From NCBI GenBank assembly GCA_021808195.1, contig JAKBCE010000016.1, positions 14,227-78,226 of the forward strand: a stretch of DNA of 64,000 bases, given 5' to 3'. The position numbers and the translations under genes were made by a program. Source of the DNA: Pseudomonadota bacterium. GTDB taxonomy: Bacteria; Pseudomonadota; Gammaproteobacteria; Steroidobacterales; Steroidobacteraceae. Numbering within the stretch: position 1 is the stretch's first letter; every line of letters begins with the position of its first letter. Positions 9,292-17,906 of the stretch are shown here, one piece after another. Below the pieces are notes generated by a model. The model was not told the origin of the DNA, searched no databases, and worked only from the letters and a program-made list of their open reading frames with translations.

Positions 9292-9999
9292 TCAGGCGCG
9301 GCTCTCGAGCGTCCAGAGCACGGCACGACGCAACAGCTCGGTGCCGTTGCGCAGATTCAACTTGGCCCGGATGTGCTCACGGTGCGACTCGACCGTGTGC
9401 ACGCTCAAGTGCAACTGCGCGGCGATCGCCCGCGTCCCGGAGCCGCGACCGATCAGCTCGAAGATCTGCAGCTCCCGATCACTCAGCAGCTCCAATCCCT
9501 GCGTGCCACGCCGCCCCGAGACCGCCTGACTCGCCAGCCGCTGTGCCAGCCCGGAGCTGAGATAGATCTCCCCGGCGAGCACGGCCCGGATCGCCTCGAG
9601 CACCGAGCCGTGCAGCTCCTGTTTGTTGACGTAGCCGTGCGCGCCGGCACGCAACATCCGCTCGGCAAACAGCTCCTCATCGTAGGCGCTCACGACCAAC
9701 ATCTTCGGACCGTTGCCCTCGGCCGTGATCGCCTTGACCAGATCAAGACCGCTGCCCTGTTTCAGCCCCACATCGACGATGGCCAAGTCCGGCCGGCGCG
9801 TGCGGATCAACTCGAGCGCGCTGTCCGGATCGGCCGCCTCGCAGCAGACCTGAAGATCCGGCTGGGTGGCGATCCGAGCGGCGAGTCCCTCGCGCACCAA
9901 GGGGTGATCGTCGACGATGGCGATCCGTATCGGTGGCGCGACGGCTGGCTGTTCCGACAATGCATTCACGAGCCGCTCCCTCGATCTTTCCATACCCAT
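9292..9999 (-). CDS. NarL/FixJ-family response regulator
   Basis: Phosphorylation-dependent DNA-binding regulator of about 235 residues. The receiver domain has the acidic pair in IVDDHPLVREG, the phospho-acceptor Asp in DLAIVDVGLKQG, the conserved switch residue in VVSAYDEE, and the Lys in YVNKQEL. The LuxR-type helix-turn-helix is LSDRELQIFELIGRG followed by HLSVHTVESHREHIRAKL. The ATG at 9999 (or 9993) begins just before the receiver; the frame is open further upstream but that stretch lies over the next gene's start and lacks family similarity. It is tail-to-tail with the HisKA_3 kinase and divergent from the hybrid kinase, so it may integrate both. Confidence 0.9.
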   Translation of the reverse strand: MGMERSRERLVNALSEQPAVAPPIRIAIVDDHPLVREGLAARIATQPDLQVCCEAADPDSALELIRTRRPDLAIVDVGLKQGSGLDLVKAITAEGNGPKMLVVSAYDEELFAERMLRAGAHGYVNKQELHGSVLEAIRAVLAGEIYLSSGLAQRLASQAVSGRRGTQGLELLSDRELQIFELIGRGSGTRAIAAQLHLSVHTVESHREHIRAKLNLRNGTELLRRAVLWTLESRA

Positions 10000-10069
10000 G
10001 GTAACACCGTGATTCCATGACGATAAGGAGCAACAGCGCCCGACACGTGCCGGGGTGGTGGAATCCACC

Positions 10070-11740
10070 ATGTCGGGTTGGCGGGCGGCCCGATTGCGTG
10101 CAACCGCAGGGTCACAGAGGATGGAGGCGCCCTTCACCGCCCTCGAAGGGCATCGTCTCGCAGTTGCAGGGTCAACCGTCACAGACGAGACCGCCGTGTT
10201 CACCGCGCCGCCTGAAATTGCACGCATTGCTCTGCAGTCCGCCCCGGATGCCATGCTGCTGATCGACGCTCTGGGGCTGATCCTGTTCGCCAACTCGCGC
10301 GTCGAGGCTTTGTTCGGCTACTCGCGCGAGCAGCTGATCGGTCACAGCGTTGATACTCTGTTACCGGAACGCTCGCGGCGCGCGCACGCCCTGCTGCGCG
10401 ATCGGTACATGCGCCGCGCACGGCGCAAGCCCATGGGCATCGGCTTCGAGCTGCGCGCGCAGCGCAGCGACGGCAGCGAGTTGCCGGTGTCGATCCGGCT
10501 CTCCCCGATGAGCTGGGGGGACAGTACGGTGGTGTTGGCCGCGATCCGCGATGCCAGCGCACGCAAGCGCATCGAGGCCGAGCTGCTCGCGGCGCGGCGC
10601 GCAGCCGAGCAGGCCCGGGAAGTCGCCGTGGGCGCCAGTCAGGCGAAGAGTCGGTTTCTCGCCACCGCCAGCCACGATTTGCGCCAGCCGCTGCAGACGC
10701 TCGCGCTGCTCAACGGCGCACTGCGGCGCACTGTGCACGACAGCGACGCCGTGCTTGCGCTCTGTCAACAGGAGCAGGCGATCGGGGCGATGTCGCGGCT
10801 GCTCAACGCACTGCTCGACATCAGCAAGCTCGAATCCGGCGCGATCAAACCGGCACCGATGGATTTCGCCATCGATGCGCTGTTCGAGGAGCTGCGCCGC
10901 GAATTCACCGAACTGGCCGCGAACAAGGGGCTTGCGCTCGAGGTCGCAGGCGGGGAGTACCTGGCGCACACCGATCCGGCGCTGCTCGAGCAATTGCTGC
11001 GCAACCTGATGTCGAACGCTGTGAAGTACACCCACAGCGGCCGCATCACGCTGCGCTGCGCGCGCGAACCGGACGGAGTGCTGCGCATCGAGGTTCGCGA
11101 CACCGGCATTGGCATTGCCGCCGAACAGCTCTCGCGCATCTACGAGGAGTTCTATCAGATCGGCACTGCCGATGGCTATGGACTCGGACTGACCATCGTG
11201 CGTCGCATCGTCGATCTGCTCGGCCTGCAACTGCAGGTCAACTCGCGGCCCGCAGAAGGCTCGTGCTTCAGCGTGCTAGTGCCGGCGGCCAGCGCAGCGC
11301 TCAGCGCCGCGCCCACCGCCGAGGTGTTTGATCCGCACCTCGCCGCGCAGACACTCTCGCACCGGCAGCGGGTTCTGTTGGTCGAGGATGACAGTGGCGT
11401 ACGCGATGCCACGCGCATGCTGCTGAAGGTCGAGGGCTATCGGGTTGCCGCAGTTGCCTCGCTCGAGGAGGCACTCGCCGCGGCCGCCGAGGGTGTCGAC
11501 CTGCTGGTCACGGACTACCACCTGCGCGACGGGCAGACCGGCACCGAGGTCATTGCCGCCGTGCGGCGCACGCTCGGCAAGCCGCTGAAGTGTGTGCTCA
11601 TCACCGGGGACACCTCGAGCTCGATCCGCCAGCTGCCGCGCGATCCGGACTTGCGCGTCGCGAGCAAGCCGGTACAGGCCGAACAGTTACTGACACTGCT
11701 CGATACGCTCGGGGCGCCGAGCGCCGCGCCGCCGCCCTGA
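10070..11740 (+). CDS. Hybrid sensor histidine kinase (PAS-HisKA-HATPase-REC)
   Basis: Cytoplasmic hybrid kinase of about 556 residues. The PAS domain is at about 45-170 (DAMLLIDALGLILFAN, FGYSREQLIG). HisKA has SHDLRQPLQTLALL with the phospho-His. The ATPase has NLMSNAVKYT, DTGIGIA and YGLGLTIV. A C-terminal receiver begins VLLVEDDSGVRD, with phospho-Asp in LVTDYHL and Lys in ASKPV. The LRQPLQTL form of HisKA is typical of FixL/RpfC-like hybrid kinases. Several starts are possible (GTG 10055, ATG 10070, ATG 10121); 10070 has a GGTGG about 9 bases upstream. It is divergent from the NarL-type regulator, 70 bases away. Confidence 0.88.
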   Translation: MSGWRAARLRATAGSQRMEAPFTALEGHRLAVAGSTVTDETAVFTAPPEIARIALQSAPDAMLLIDALGLILFANSRVEALFGYSREQLIGHSVDTLLPERSRRAHALLRDRYMRRARRKPMGIGFELRAQRSDGSELPVSIRLSPMSWGDSTVVLAAIRDASARKRIEAELLAARRAAEQAREVAVGASQAKSRFLATASHDLRQPLQTLALLNGALRRTVHDSDAVLALCQQEQAIGAMSRLLNALLDISKLESGAIKPAPMDFAIDALFEELRREFTELAANKGLALEVAGGEYLAHTDPALLEQLLRNLMSNAVKYTHSGRITLRCAREPDGVLRIEVRDTGIGIAAEQLSRIYEEFYQIGTADGYGLGLTIVRRIVDLLGLQLQVNSRPAEGSCFSVLVPAASAALSAAPTAEVFDPHLAAQTLSHRQRVLLVEDDSGVRDATRMLLKVEGYRVAAVASLEEALAAAAEGVDLLVTDYHLRDGQTGTEVIAAVRRTLGKPLKCVLITGDTSSSIRQLPRDPDLRVASKPVQAEQLLTLLDTLGAPSAAPPP

Positions 11741-11851
11741 GCCGCCGCGCGGCGGTACTGTACCGGTGGTTTGTCACGATGGCGGCGGCCGGCACGGGCC
11801 GCTACCGTCACGCCAGATGCTCGGATGCGCAGCAACGATCGGGTGAGGCGC

Positions 11852-12793
11852 ATGTTGCAAAGATCGCAAACCAGTTGGAGCGAGCCGGCCCGCAGCCTCG
11901 TGCCGGCTCGGCCCGAGCCGCAGCTGTGCGGCGAGGTGCTCGAGCGGCTCGACACGCCGGTGTTCCTGTTCGGCTGCGGGCCTGAGCGGCACGGCCTGAT
12001 CTATGCCAATCGCGCCTTCGAGCGCTGGGCCGGATGCGCCGGCGCGGCGCTCGAGGGCATGGACTGGCCGGCGCTGTGCTGCATCAGACCGGATGATCCG
12101 GGGCTGGCGCATCTGCAGTCCTGCGTGCTCGGCGGCCGCGGCGGTCGGGCGGTGGTGCGGGCCCAGCCCTCCGGCCGGACCCCACGCTGGGCACAGGTGC
12201 AGGTGAGTCCGCTGCCGGATGCACAGGGGCGGCAGCGCTTCATCGGCCAGCTGCGCGACGTCACTGCCGAGGCGCGCGAGCGCGCACAGCTGCGCCGTCA
12301 GGCACTGTACGATGGGCTCACCGGACTGCCCAACCGGCGACTGCTGCAGATCCGCCTGCAGCAGGCGATCGTGCGCGCGCGCACGCAGCACCTGCCGTTT
12401 GCGCTGGTGTTTCTCGACCTCGACCGCTTCAAAGCGATCAACGACAGCCTCGGCCATGAGGCGGCCGATCAGCTGCTGCGGCGCATCGCCGAGCGGCTGC
12501 GGCACGGGATTCGCGCGCACGACACGGTGGCGCGACTCTATGGCGATGAGTTCGCTCTGCTGCTCAGCCCGCTGCCCGACGAGCCCTCGGCGGAGCTGAT
12601 CTGCAGCCGGGTCGCGGCCTGGCTCCACCAGCCGTTCGTCGTCAACGGCATGCGGCTCACGGTCTCGTGCAGCGTGGGCGTGGCACTGTATCCGGATGGT
12701 ACCGACGGCCATCACCTGCTCGCCAGCGCCGACCGGGACATGTACCGTCACAAGCAGACCCATCAGCGCCGCACCAGCGTCGATTGCGCCTGA
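11852..12793 (+). CDS. PAS-GGDEF protein with YGDEF active-site motif
   Basis: A putative diguanylate cyclase, or a c-di-GMP/GTP sensor derived from one. The first 130 residues form a PAS domain (DTPVFLFGCG, GLIYANRAFERWAG). The GGDEF domain starts at ALYDGLTGLPNRRLL, has LVFLDLDRFKAINDSLGH with the metal-binding Asp, and ends SCSVGVALYP. The active-site loop reads RLYGDEFALLL, so the first Gly of GGDEF is Tyr. The metal-binding Asp/Glu are kept, but activity is uncertain. An RxxD inhibitory site is not in its usual place (RAHDTVARL gives RAHD, which could serve). The ATG at 11852 is preceded by GGTGAGG; an ATG at 11825 is the alternative. Confidence 0.85.
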   Translation: MLQRSQTSWSEPARSLVPARPEPQLCGEVLERLDTPVFLFGCGPERHGLIYANRAFERWAGCAGAALEGMDWPALCCIRPDDPGLAHLQSCVLGGRGGRAVVRAQPSGRTPRWAQVQVSPLPDAQGRQRFIGQLRDVTAEARERAQLRRQALYDGLTGLPNRRLLQIRLQQAIVRARTQHLPFALVFLDLDRFKAINDSLGHEAADQLLRRIAERLRHGIRAHDTVARLYGDEFALLLSPLPDEPSAELICSRVAAWLHQPFVVNGMRLTVSCSVGVALYPDGTDGHHLLASADRDMYRHKQTHQRRTSVDCA

Positions 12794-12933
12794 GCGAGCG
12801 GCAAGAGACGCGCGAACAATCCGGCAGGTGGCAGGTGGGCCGGCGCGCTGGCCTGCACGGGCGGACCGAGGCACACTGTGTTGGGTGCACCGCCTGCCCG
12901 CTCACGCCGCCTGGCACAGAGGATGACCGCCTC

Positions 12934-14799
12934 ATGACCCGCAGCGCCCTGTTGCTCGCGCTGGGCGCCGTGGCCACCACCGCGGCCGCCTCCGCCGCCG
13001 GAGCCTTGCAGAGCCTCGGTGAGGCCGCCGGCGGTGCTCGCTGGGGCGCGATCGCCGCCATCGCGGCCACCGGCCACGAAATCAAGGACGGACAGAACTG
13101 CACCGTGCAGACCCTCATCGACCTGCGCAGCGGCGAGTGGCGCCGCGCCGTGCGCTGTCCGCTGTTCACCACGGCGCGCGGCATCGACGCGCACGGCCCG
13201 TGGCGCGAGGACCGCTCCGGCTGGGTGCATGCGCTCGATTCGCGCGAGGCCGTCCGGCTCGCGGCCACCCGCCGTTGGCTGAATCGCAACGGCCCGTATT
13301 TCCCGCGGCAATGGCCGGCGACGCTGCAGCGCGTACCGGGCACAACGGTGCAGCAGATCCGCTATCGGCGGATCAGGGCCACGCCGGCGCACGCGCGCAC
13401 GGTGACGCTTTGGATCAGCGCGCGCCGCCATCGCCTGGCGCGCACGGTGATGCGCCGCTCATTCGAACTGCGGCGGATCGATTTGCGCGACTATCGATGG
13501 GTCGATGGGGTGCTGTTGCCGTTTCGGATCGTCTCGCGCGACGCGCCGAACGCGCCCCGGGAGGTCGAGGTCATCCGCCGCTACCGGCTGCTGCGCAGCC
13601 TGGCGCCGGCGGCACTCGCGCGACCCGCCAATCCCACGGACGATGCGGATATCCCGGCCGCCGGCACGAGTGTCCCGATCACGTTTGCTGCCGACGGCAA
13701 GGTGCTGATCGAGGCGCGCATCAACGGCCGAGGTCCCTTCCCGTTCGCACTCGACACCGGCGGTCATGCACTACTCACGCCCGCCACGGCGCGGACGTTG
13801 GGACTGGCCGTGCACGGTGAGGGCCTGACCTATGGGGCCGGCTCGGGCAGCACGGCGGTGCGCTATGCGCGCGTGCGCGTCATCGGCATCGGCGCGGCCC
13901 GCATCACCGAGCAGACTCTGTTGGTGATGCCGGTCTCCCCGCTGCTCACCGACCGCGGCGCGCGCCCTCCGGTCGCCGGCATCCTCGGCCTTGAGCTCTT
14001 CGAGCGGTTCGCCGTCACGGTCGACCCGGACCGCAGGCGGCTCACCCTGCAGCCGCCCGGCACGTTCCGTCCACCGGCGGGTGCAGCGGCCGTGCCGCTG
14101 CGCTTCACCGGGGACATGCCGTTGATTGCGGCCCGCCTCGACGGCCGGCGGGGCCTGTTTGGTCTTGACACCGGCAACAGCGGCCCGCTGCTGTTGTTTC
14201 CCACCTGGGCGGCGCGCGAGCACCTGCGGCACTATTATCGGGCAGGCGTGCCGCAGACCGAAGGCGGTGATGGCGGGGCGTTCACGGTGCACCTCGCCGA
14301 CATCCACTCGCTGCGCATCGGCGGTCTCACCGTGCCGGGCCGCTTGATCGGCGCGCTCACACCGCACGATGCCGGTGTCGTCAGCAATCCCAGCGAGGCC
14401 GGCAACCTCGGGATGACGGTCTGGCGGGCGTTTCGATTCAGTCTCGATTACCGCCGGGAGCGGTTGTATCTGACCGCCCGGGCGCATTATCGGCCCGCGC
14501 CGATACCCCGTGCGACCGCTGGCCTGCTCGCCGTCAAGTTCACCCCGCGGGTTTTCACCGTGCTGCAGGTGAGCCCGGACGGCCCGGCGGCGCGAGCCGG
14601 CCTCGGCCCGGGCGATCGGATCGTCGCCGTGAACGGGGTCAGCGCCCGTCGGCTCGCGAGCCTGTATCTGATGAACCTCATCAACCGGCGCCGACCCGGA
14701 ACGAGCCTCGCGCTCACCCGCGGCAACGGCCGGACCGTGCAGGTCGTACTGGCCTCGAACGCCACGCAGTTGCGGGCGCTGCAGCCCGGGACTCGGTGA
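12934..14799 (+). CDS. Retropepsin-like aspartic protease, two lobes, with C-terminal PDZ
   Basis: An exported protein of about 621 residues. The N-terminal signal peptide is LLLALGAVATTAAASA with an Ala-rich cleavage region. Residues about 25-230 are an uncharacterised beta-rich region. Two retropepsin-type repeats follow: FPFALDTGGHALL and, later, GLFGLDTGNSGPLL, each with a DTG catalytic motif; a hydrophobic strand (ILGLELFERFAVTVD and LGMTVWRAFRFSLD) matches the second half of each lobe. A PDZ domain ends the protein (VSPDGPAARAGLGPGDRIVAV). Bacterial members with this gag-asp_protease plus PDZ layout are usually annotated as aspartyl protease family proteins of unknown substrate. The ATG at 12934 is the only in-frame start that places the signal peptide first. 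Confidence 0.82.
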   Translation: MTRSALLLALGAVATTAAASAAGALQSLGEAAGGARWGAIAAIAATGHEIKDGQNCTVQTLIDLRSGEWRRAVRCPLFTTARGIDAHGPWREDRSGWVHALDSREAVRLAATRRWLNRNGPYFPRQWPATLQRVPGTTVQQIRYRRIRATPAHARTVTLWISARRHRLARTVMRRSFELRRIDLRDYRWVDGVLLPFRIVSRDAPNAPREVEVIRRYRLLRSLAPAALARPANPTDDADIPAAGTSVPITFAADGKVLIEARINGRGPFPFALDTGGHALLTPATARTLGLAVHGEGLTYGAGSGSTAVRYARVRVIGIGAARITEQTLLVMPVSPLLTDRGARPPVAGILGLELFERFAVTVDPDRRRLTLQPPGTFRPPAGAAAVPLRFTGDMPLIAARLDGRRGLFGLDTGNSGPLLLFPTWAAREHLRHYYRAGVPQTEGGDGGAFTVHLADIHSLRIGGLTVPGRLIGALTPHDAGVVSNPSEAGNLGMTVWRAFRFSLDYRRERLYLTARAHYRPAPIPRATAGLLAVKFTPRVFTVLQVSPDGPAARAGLGPGDRIVAVNGVSARRLASLYLMNLINRRRPGTSLALTRGNGRTVQVVLASNATQLRALQPGTR

Positions 14800-14981
14800 G
14801 CGGGCGGGCGCCGCGACGCGCGCGCCGTGAGCACAGGCCATCCGATGCAGCGGGGCAACAGTTCGCTTGAGCCGCCCGGGGCGCAAGCGGGACAATGCGG
14901 GTGTGCGGCGGCTCGGCCGGTCCACTGCGCGCGAGCCGGGGCCGAGGCGGGGCGCTGCGCCCACCCCGAGGGCGTTGCGCG

Positions 14982-16730
14982 ATGAATCACCCGTCGATCG
15001 ACCATCCGGATTGCACAGCGGCACAGCACTGTGCGCAGCGCATCGCCGAGGCTTTCGCCGCCTACAATGCGGCATTCCGTGCCATCACCCGGCGCGCAGC
15101 CGAGCGCTTCGAGAGCCGCGACGGGCTGGGCAGCCAGCGCGACATGGTCGAGCGCATCGAGCTTTACGACCGCTTCGTCGAGCGCAGCGTCGCGGAAGTG
15201 CGCGGCCTGCTCGGTGAGCGGGCGCTCGAGCGCGCACTGTGGCGCGAGATCCGCGCCGATTTCGCCCACCGCGTCGCCGCGCTCGCGGATGCGGAATTTC
15301 CCAAGACCTACTTCAGCTCCGTCAGCCGCCGGCTGTTCGGCACCATCGGTGTGGCACCGGACATCGAGTTCCTCGCCACCGATCTCGACCCGCTCGCCAA
15401 CGCCACCACGCCCGTGCTCACCCACACCTACCCCATGCACGGCTCCCTGGGGTTGCTGATCGAGGAGCTGCTCGGGAACGTGCGCCTGCGCACGCCCTGG
15501 CGAGACCTCGAGGGCAGCACCCGTCAGCTCGCCCAGGAGATCAGGGCCCACTTGGACCGTCTCGGGGCGCTCGGCGCCGTCGAGCGCATCGAGGTGATCC
15601 GGACCGTTTTCTTCCGGATGTCCCGCGCCTACCTGGTCGGACGGATGGTCGGCCCCGGGCTGTGCATCCCTCTGGTGCTCGCGCTGCGCAACGGCGGCGG
15701 CGGCCTCGGGATCGATGCGGTCATGATGTCCGGAGCGGACGTCAGCGGCGTCTTCAGCGTCTCGCGATCCTATTTCCACGCCGACCTCGACCGGGTCGAC
15801 GCGGCGGTGGCGTTCCTCAGATCCCTCCTGCCGCACAAGCCGGTGAGCGAGTTGTTCACGATGCTCGGTCGGGCCAAGCAGGGCAAGACCGAACGCTATC
15901 GCGAGATCATGCGCCACCTCGAGGGCACCGAGGAGCAGTTCGTGCACGCCGTCGGGGATAAGGGGCTGGTGATGGTCTGCTTCACGCTGCCGTCCCTCGA
16001 GGTGGTCTTCAAGGTCATCCGCGACCGCTTCGCGTATCCGAAAACGGTGCGCCGCGAGGACGTGTTGGCGAAGTACCGGCTGGTCTACACCCATGATCGC
16101 GCCGGGCGGCTCGTCGATGCGCAGGAGTTCCGTCGCCTGCGCCTGCCCCGGCGACTGTTTGCCGCCGAACTGCTGCAGGAGCTGCGCGCGGAAACCGCCG
16201 GCACGGTGCGCGAGGACGGCGAGCACCTCGTCTTCGACCACTTGTACATCGAGCGGCGTCTGATTCCGCTCAATCTGTATCTGCGCGCCAGCTCGAGCGA
16301 GACGGCGGCGCGGGCCGTGCGCGATTACGGGCAGTGCATCCGCGACCTTGCGCTCACCAACATCTTCCCCGGCGATCTGCTGCCGAAGAACTTCGGGGTC
16401 ACGCGGCATGGGCGCGTGATCTTCTACGACTACGACGAGCTGTGCCGGGTGACGGACTGCCGCTTTCGCGAGCTGCCGCAGCCGCGCAGCCTCGAGGACG
16501 AGATGTCGGCCGAGCCGTGGTTCTATGTCGGCGAGGAGGATATCTTTCCGGAGACCTTCATCAATTTCATGGCGTTCGACGAGACGCAGCGCGCCACGCT
16601 CCTGCAGAGCCACGCGGACATCTTTACCGCCGGTTTCTGGCGTCAGGTGCAGCAGCGCCTGAGCGCCGGGGAGGTGCTGGAAGTGCTGCCCCACCCCGCC
16701 GGCCCGGTCCGCCTCGCCAGCAACGCCTGA
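14982..16730 (+). CDS. aceK: Isocitrate dehydrogenase kinase/phosphatase
   Basis: Bifunctional enzyme that phosphorylates and dephosphorylates isocitrate dehydrogenase, setting flux between the citric acid cycle and the glyoxylate bypass. The 582-residue length matches E. coli AceK (578). Diagnostic segments are KTYFSSVSRRLFGTIG, the ATP-loop region with VFKVIRDRFAYPK, and the catalytic loop LPKNFGVTRHGRVIFYD with Asn and Asp metal ligands, then EPWFYVGEEDIFPE. The ATG at 14982 has GAGGG about 9 bases upstream and starts close to the family N-terminus; an in-frame start at 14895 would add an Arg/Gly-rich extension. No aceA or aceB is adjacent. It converges with jetD. Confidence 0.97.
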   Translation: MNHPSIDHPDCTAAQHCAQRIAEAFAAYNAAFRAITRRAAERFESRDGLGSQRDMVERIELYDRFVERSVAEVRGLLGERALERALWREIRADFAHRVAALADAEFPKTYFSSVSRRLFGTIGVAPDIEFLATDLDPLANATTPVLTHTYPMHGSLGLLIEELLGNVRLRTPWRDLEGSTRQLAQEIRAHLDRLGALGAVERIEVIRTVFFRMSRAYLVGRMVGPGLCIPLVLALRNGGGGLGIDAVMMSGADVSGVFSVSRSYFHADLDRVDAAVAFLRSLLPHKPVSELFTMLGRAKQGKTERYREIMRHLEGTEEQFVHAVGDKGLVMVCFTLPSLEVVFKVIRDRFAYPKTVRREDVLAKYRLVYTHDRAGRLVDAQEFRRLRLPRRLFAAELLQELRAETAGTVREDGEHLVFDHLYIERRLIPLNLYLRASSSETAARAVRDYGQCIRDLALTNIFPGDLLPKNFGVTRHGRVIFYDYDELCRVTDCRFRELPQPRSLEDEMSAEPWFYVGEEDIFPETFINFMAFDETQRATLLQSHADIFTAGFWRQVQQRLSAGEVLEVLPHPAGPVRLASNA

Positions 16731-16754
16731 GCGGACGGTACGCTCTGAGCCGCC

Positions 16755-16777
16755 GGGCGCGCGCACTCAGCGCGCCC
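16755..16777. terminator. Hairpin between convergent aceK and jetD
   Basis: An 8-bp perfect stem GGGCGCGC/GCGCGCCC with a 7-base loop. The jetD stop codon lies in the loop, so the stem overlaps the end of that gene. There is no T-tract on either strand, so a bidirectional terminator role is inferred from the position between convergent genes. Confidence 0.4.
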
Positions 16778-17906
16778 GTTCCGACACCGACTCCTGATCG
16801 AGCTGGCCGTACTCACGAATCGCCGGCAGCAGCTCGGTGTCGGCAAACGGGCAACCGGTGCGCTGCGGGTCGCTCTGTCCGGGCTCGGTGCCGCCGGCGG
16901 ACCGGTACCCGCCCTGACCGCGCAGCCGCTGCAGCATCGGCTCGTAGCCGGGGCGCCAGGCGGCGAGCCCGGGGAAGCGATTGCGCAAGGACTTCAGGAT
17001 CTGCATGCCGGCAAAATCCAGATCCCCCCAGAACCAACACGGACCGGCCGGCGCGGCCGCCTCGAACCACCAGCGCTCGAAGGCCACCCGGCGCTGCGGC
17101 GCGCCGGGGCCGGCAAAGTGCAGCAGTGCCCCGGAGCGGGTGCGAATGCGCTCGGCCGCAGCGCGAAATCCCGCGGCATAGACGACCGCGAGCGGCGCGG
17201 ACTCGGGCGGGAACCCGCCCGCCGCGGCGGTGTAGGTGTCCTGGTTTTCCACGAACAACGTGCCGCCAGCATCGGCGGGCAGATGCACGGCGACCACGAT
17301 CGAGCGCTCGCGAATCTCGAGCTGCGGAAACAGCGCCGCAATCAGCTCCGCCCGTCCGTCGAGCACCTTGGAGTTGCCCCAGAACACCGCCGCGCTCAGC
17401 TGGCGCAGCGTGAGCGGCCCGCGCAGCGCGCCGATCGCAGCGAACGCCCGCACCACCTCGTCGGCCTGCCGTCCCGCGATCTCGATGCGGCGCGCCGCCA
17501 GCGCCGCCCCGCCGTGCGCAAAGGCCGCGCCGTGACGCTCGAGGGCGCGCCGCCAGCCCGCCATCCGGGGCTCGGCAGGCTCGCGGCCGAGCCACTCGCG
17601 CAGGACCGCCTCGCAATGCGGCTCGAAAGCGAGCCGCGCGTCCTGCCACGGCGGGTCGAGCGGATTGCCCCGCGCGGCGCGCACGTGCAGCACGCCCAGG
17701 CGCTCCAGTTCCCGGACCAGCACCCAACACGGCTCCGCCGGCGCCGCGCCCCGCGCCAGGGAGGGCAGGTAGCGCGCGGCGGACAACACCACCGCCCGGC
17801 GCCGCGCGGCGCCCGGCTGGCGGTCGAAGCGATCGAGCACCGCGTGCAGCAGCGCCCCGATCTCGAGCTCCTCCTCGAGCCAAACCGGGCGCGGCCCGAT
17901 GCTCAT
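16767..17906 (-). CDS. jetD: Wadjet protein JetD (TOPRIM-type nuclease subunit)
   Basis: Nuclease of the Wadjet anti-plasmid system, which cleaves circular DNA once the JetABC condensin-like complex has extruded it. The 379-residue protein has the DUF2220/TOPRIM core near its C-terminus: the catalytic Glu in FVENQDTYTA (Glu220) and the acidic pair in FWGDLDFAGMQIL (Asp295, Asp297). The N-terminal half (EEELEIGALLHAVLDRF and further) fits the arm-like region of JetD. Its ATG overlaps the jetC stop (ATGA), showing translational coupling as the last gene of the operon. JetD needs the Glu and Asp residues for metal binding, and both are present. Confidence 0.9.
   Translation of the reverse strand: MSIGPRPVWLEEELEIGALLHAVLDRFDRQPGAARRRAVVLSAARYLPSLARGAAPAEPCWVLVRELERLGVLHVRAARGNPLDPPWQDARLAFEPHCEAVLREWLGREPAEPRMAGWRRALERHGAAFAHGGAALAARRIEIAGRQADEVVRAFAAIGALRGPLTLRQLSAAVFWGNSKVLDGRAELIAALFPQLEIRERSIVVAVHLPADAGGTLFVENQDTYTAAAGGFPPESAPLAVVYAAGFRAAAERIRTRSGALLHFAGPGAPQRRVAFERWWFEAAAPAGPCWFWGDLDFAGMQILKSLRNRFPGLAAWRPGYEPMLQRLRGQGGYRSAGGTEPGQSDPQRTGCPFADTELLPAIREYGQLDQESVSERAR

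Noticed and set aside
16729..16738. Ten bases (GAGCGGACGG) repeated at 25193-25202 in the 3' half of tRNA-Asp, flanking Wadjet and the Rieske gene
   Set aside because: Ten GC-rich bases are too short and too likely by chance to call attachment sites, and no integrase lies between them.
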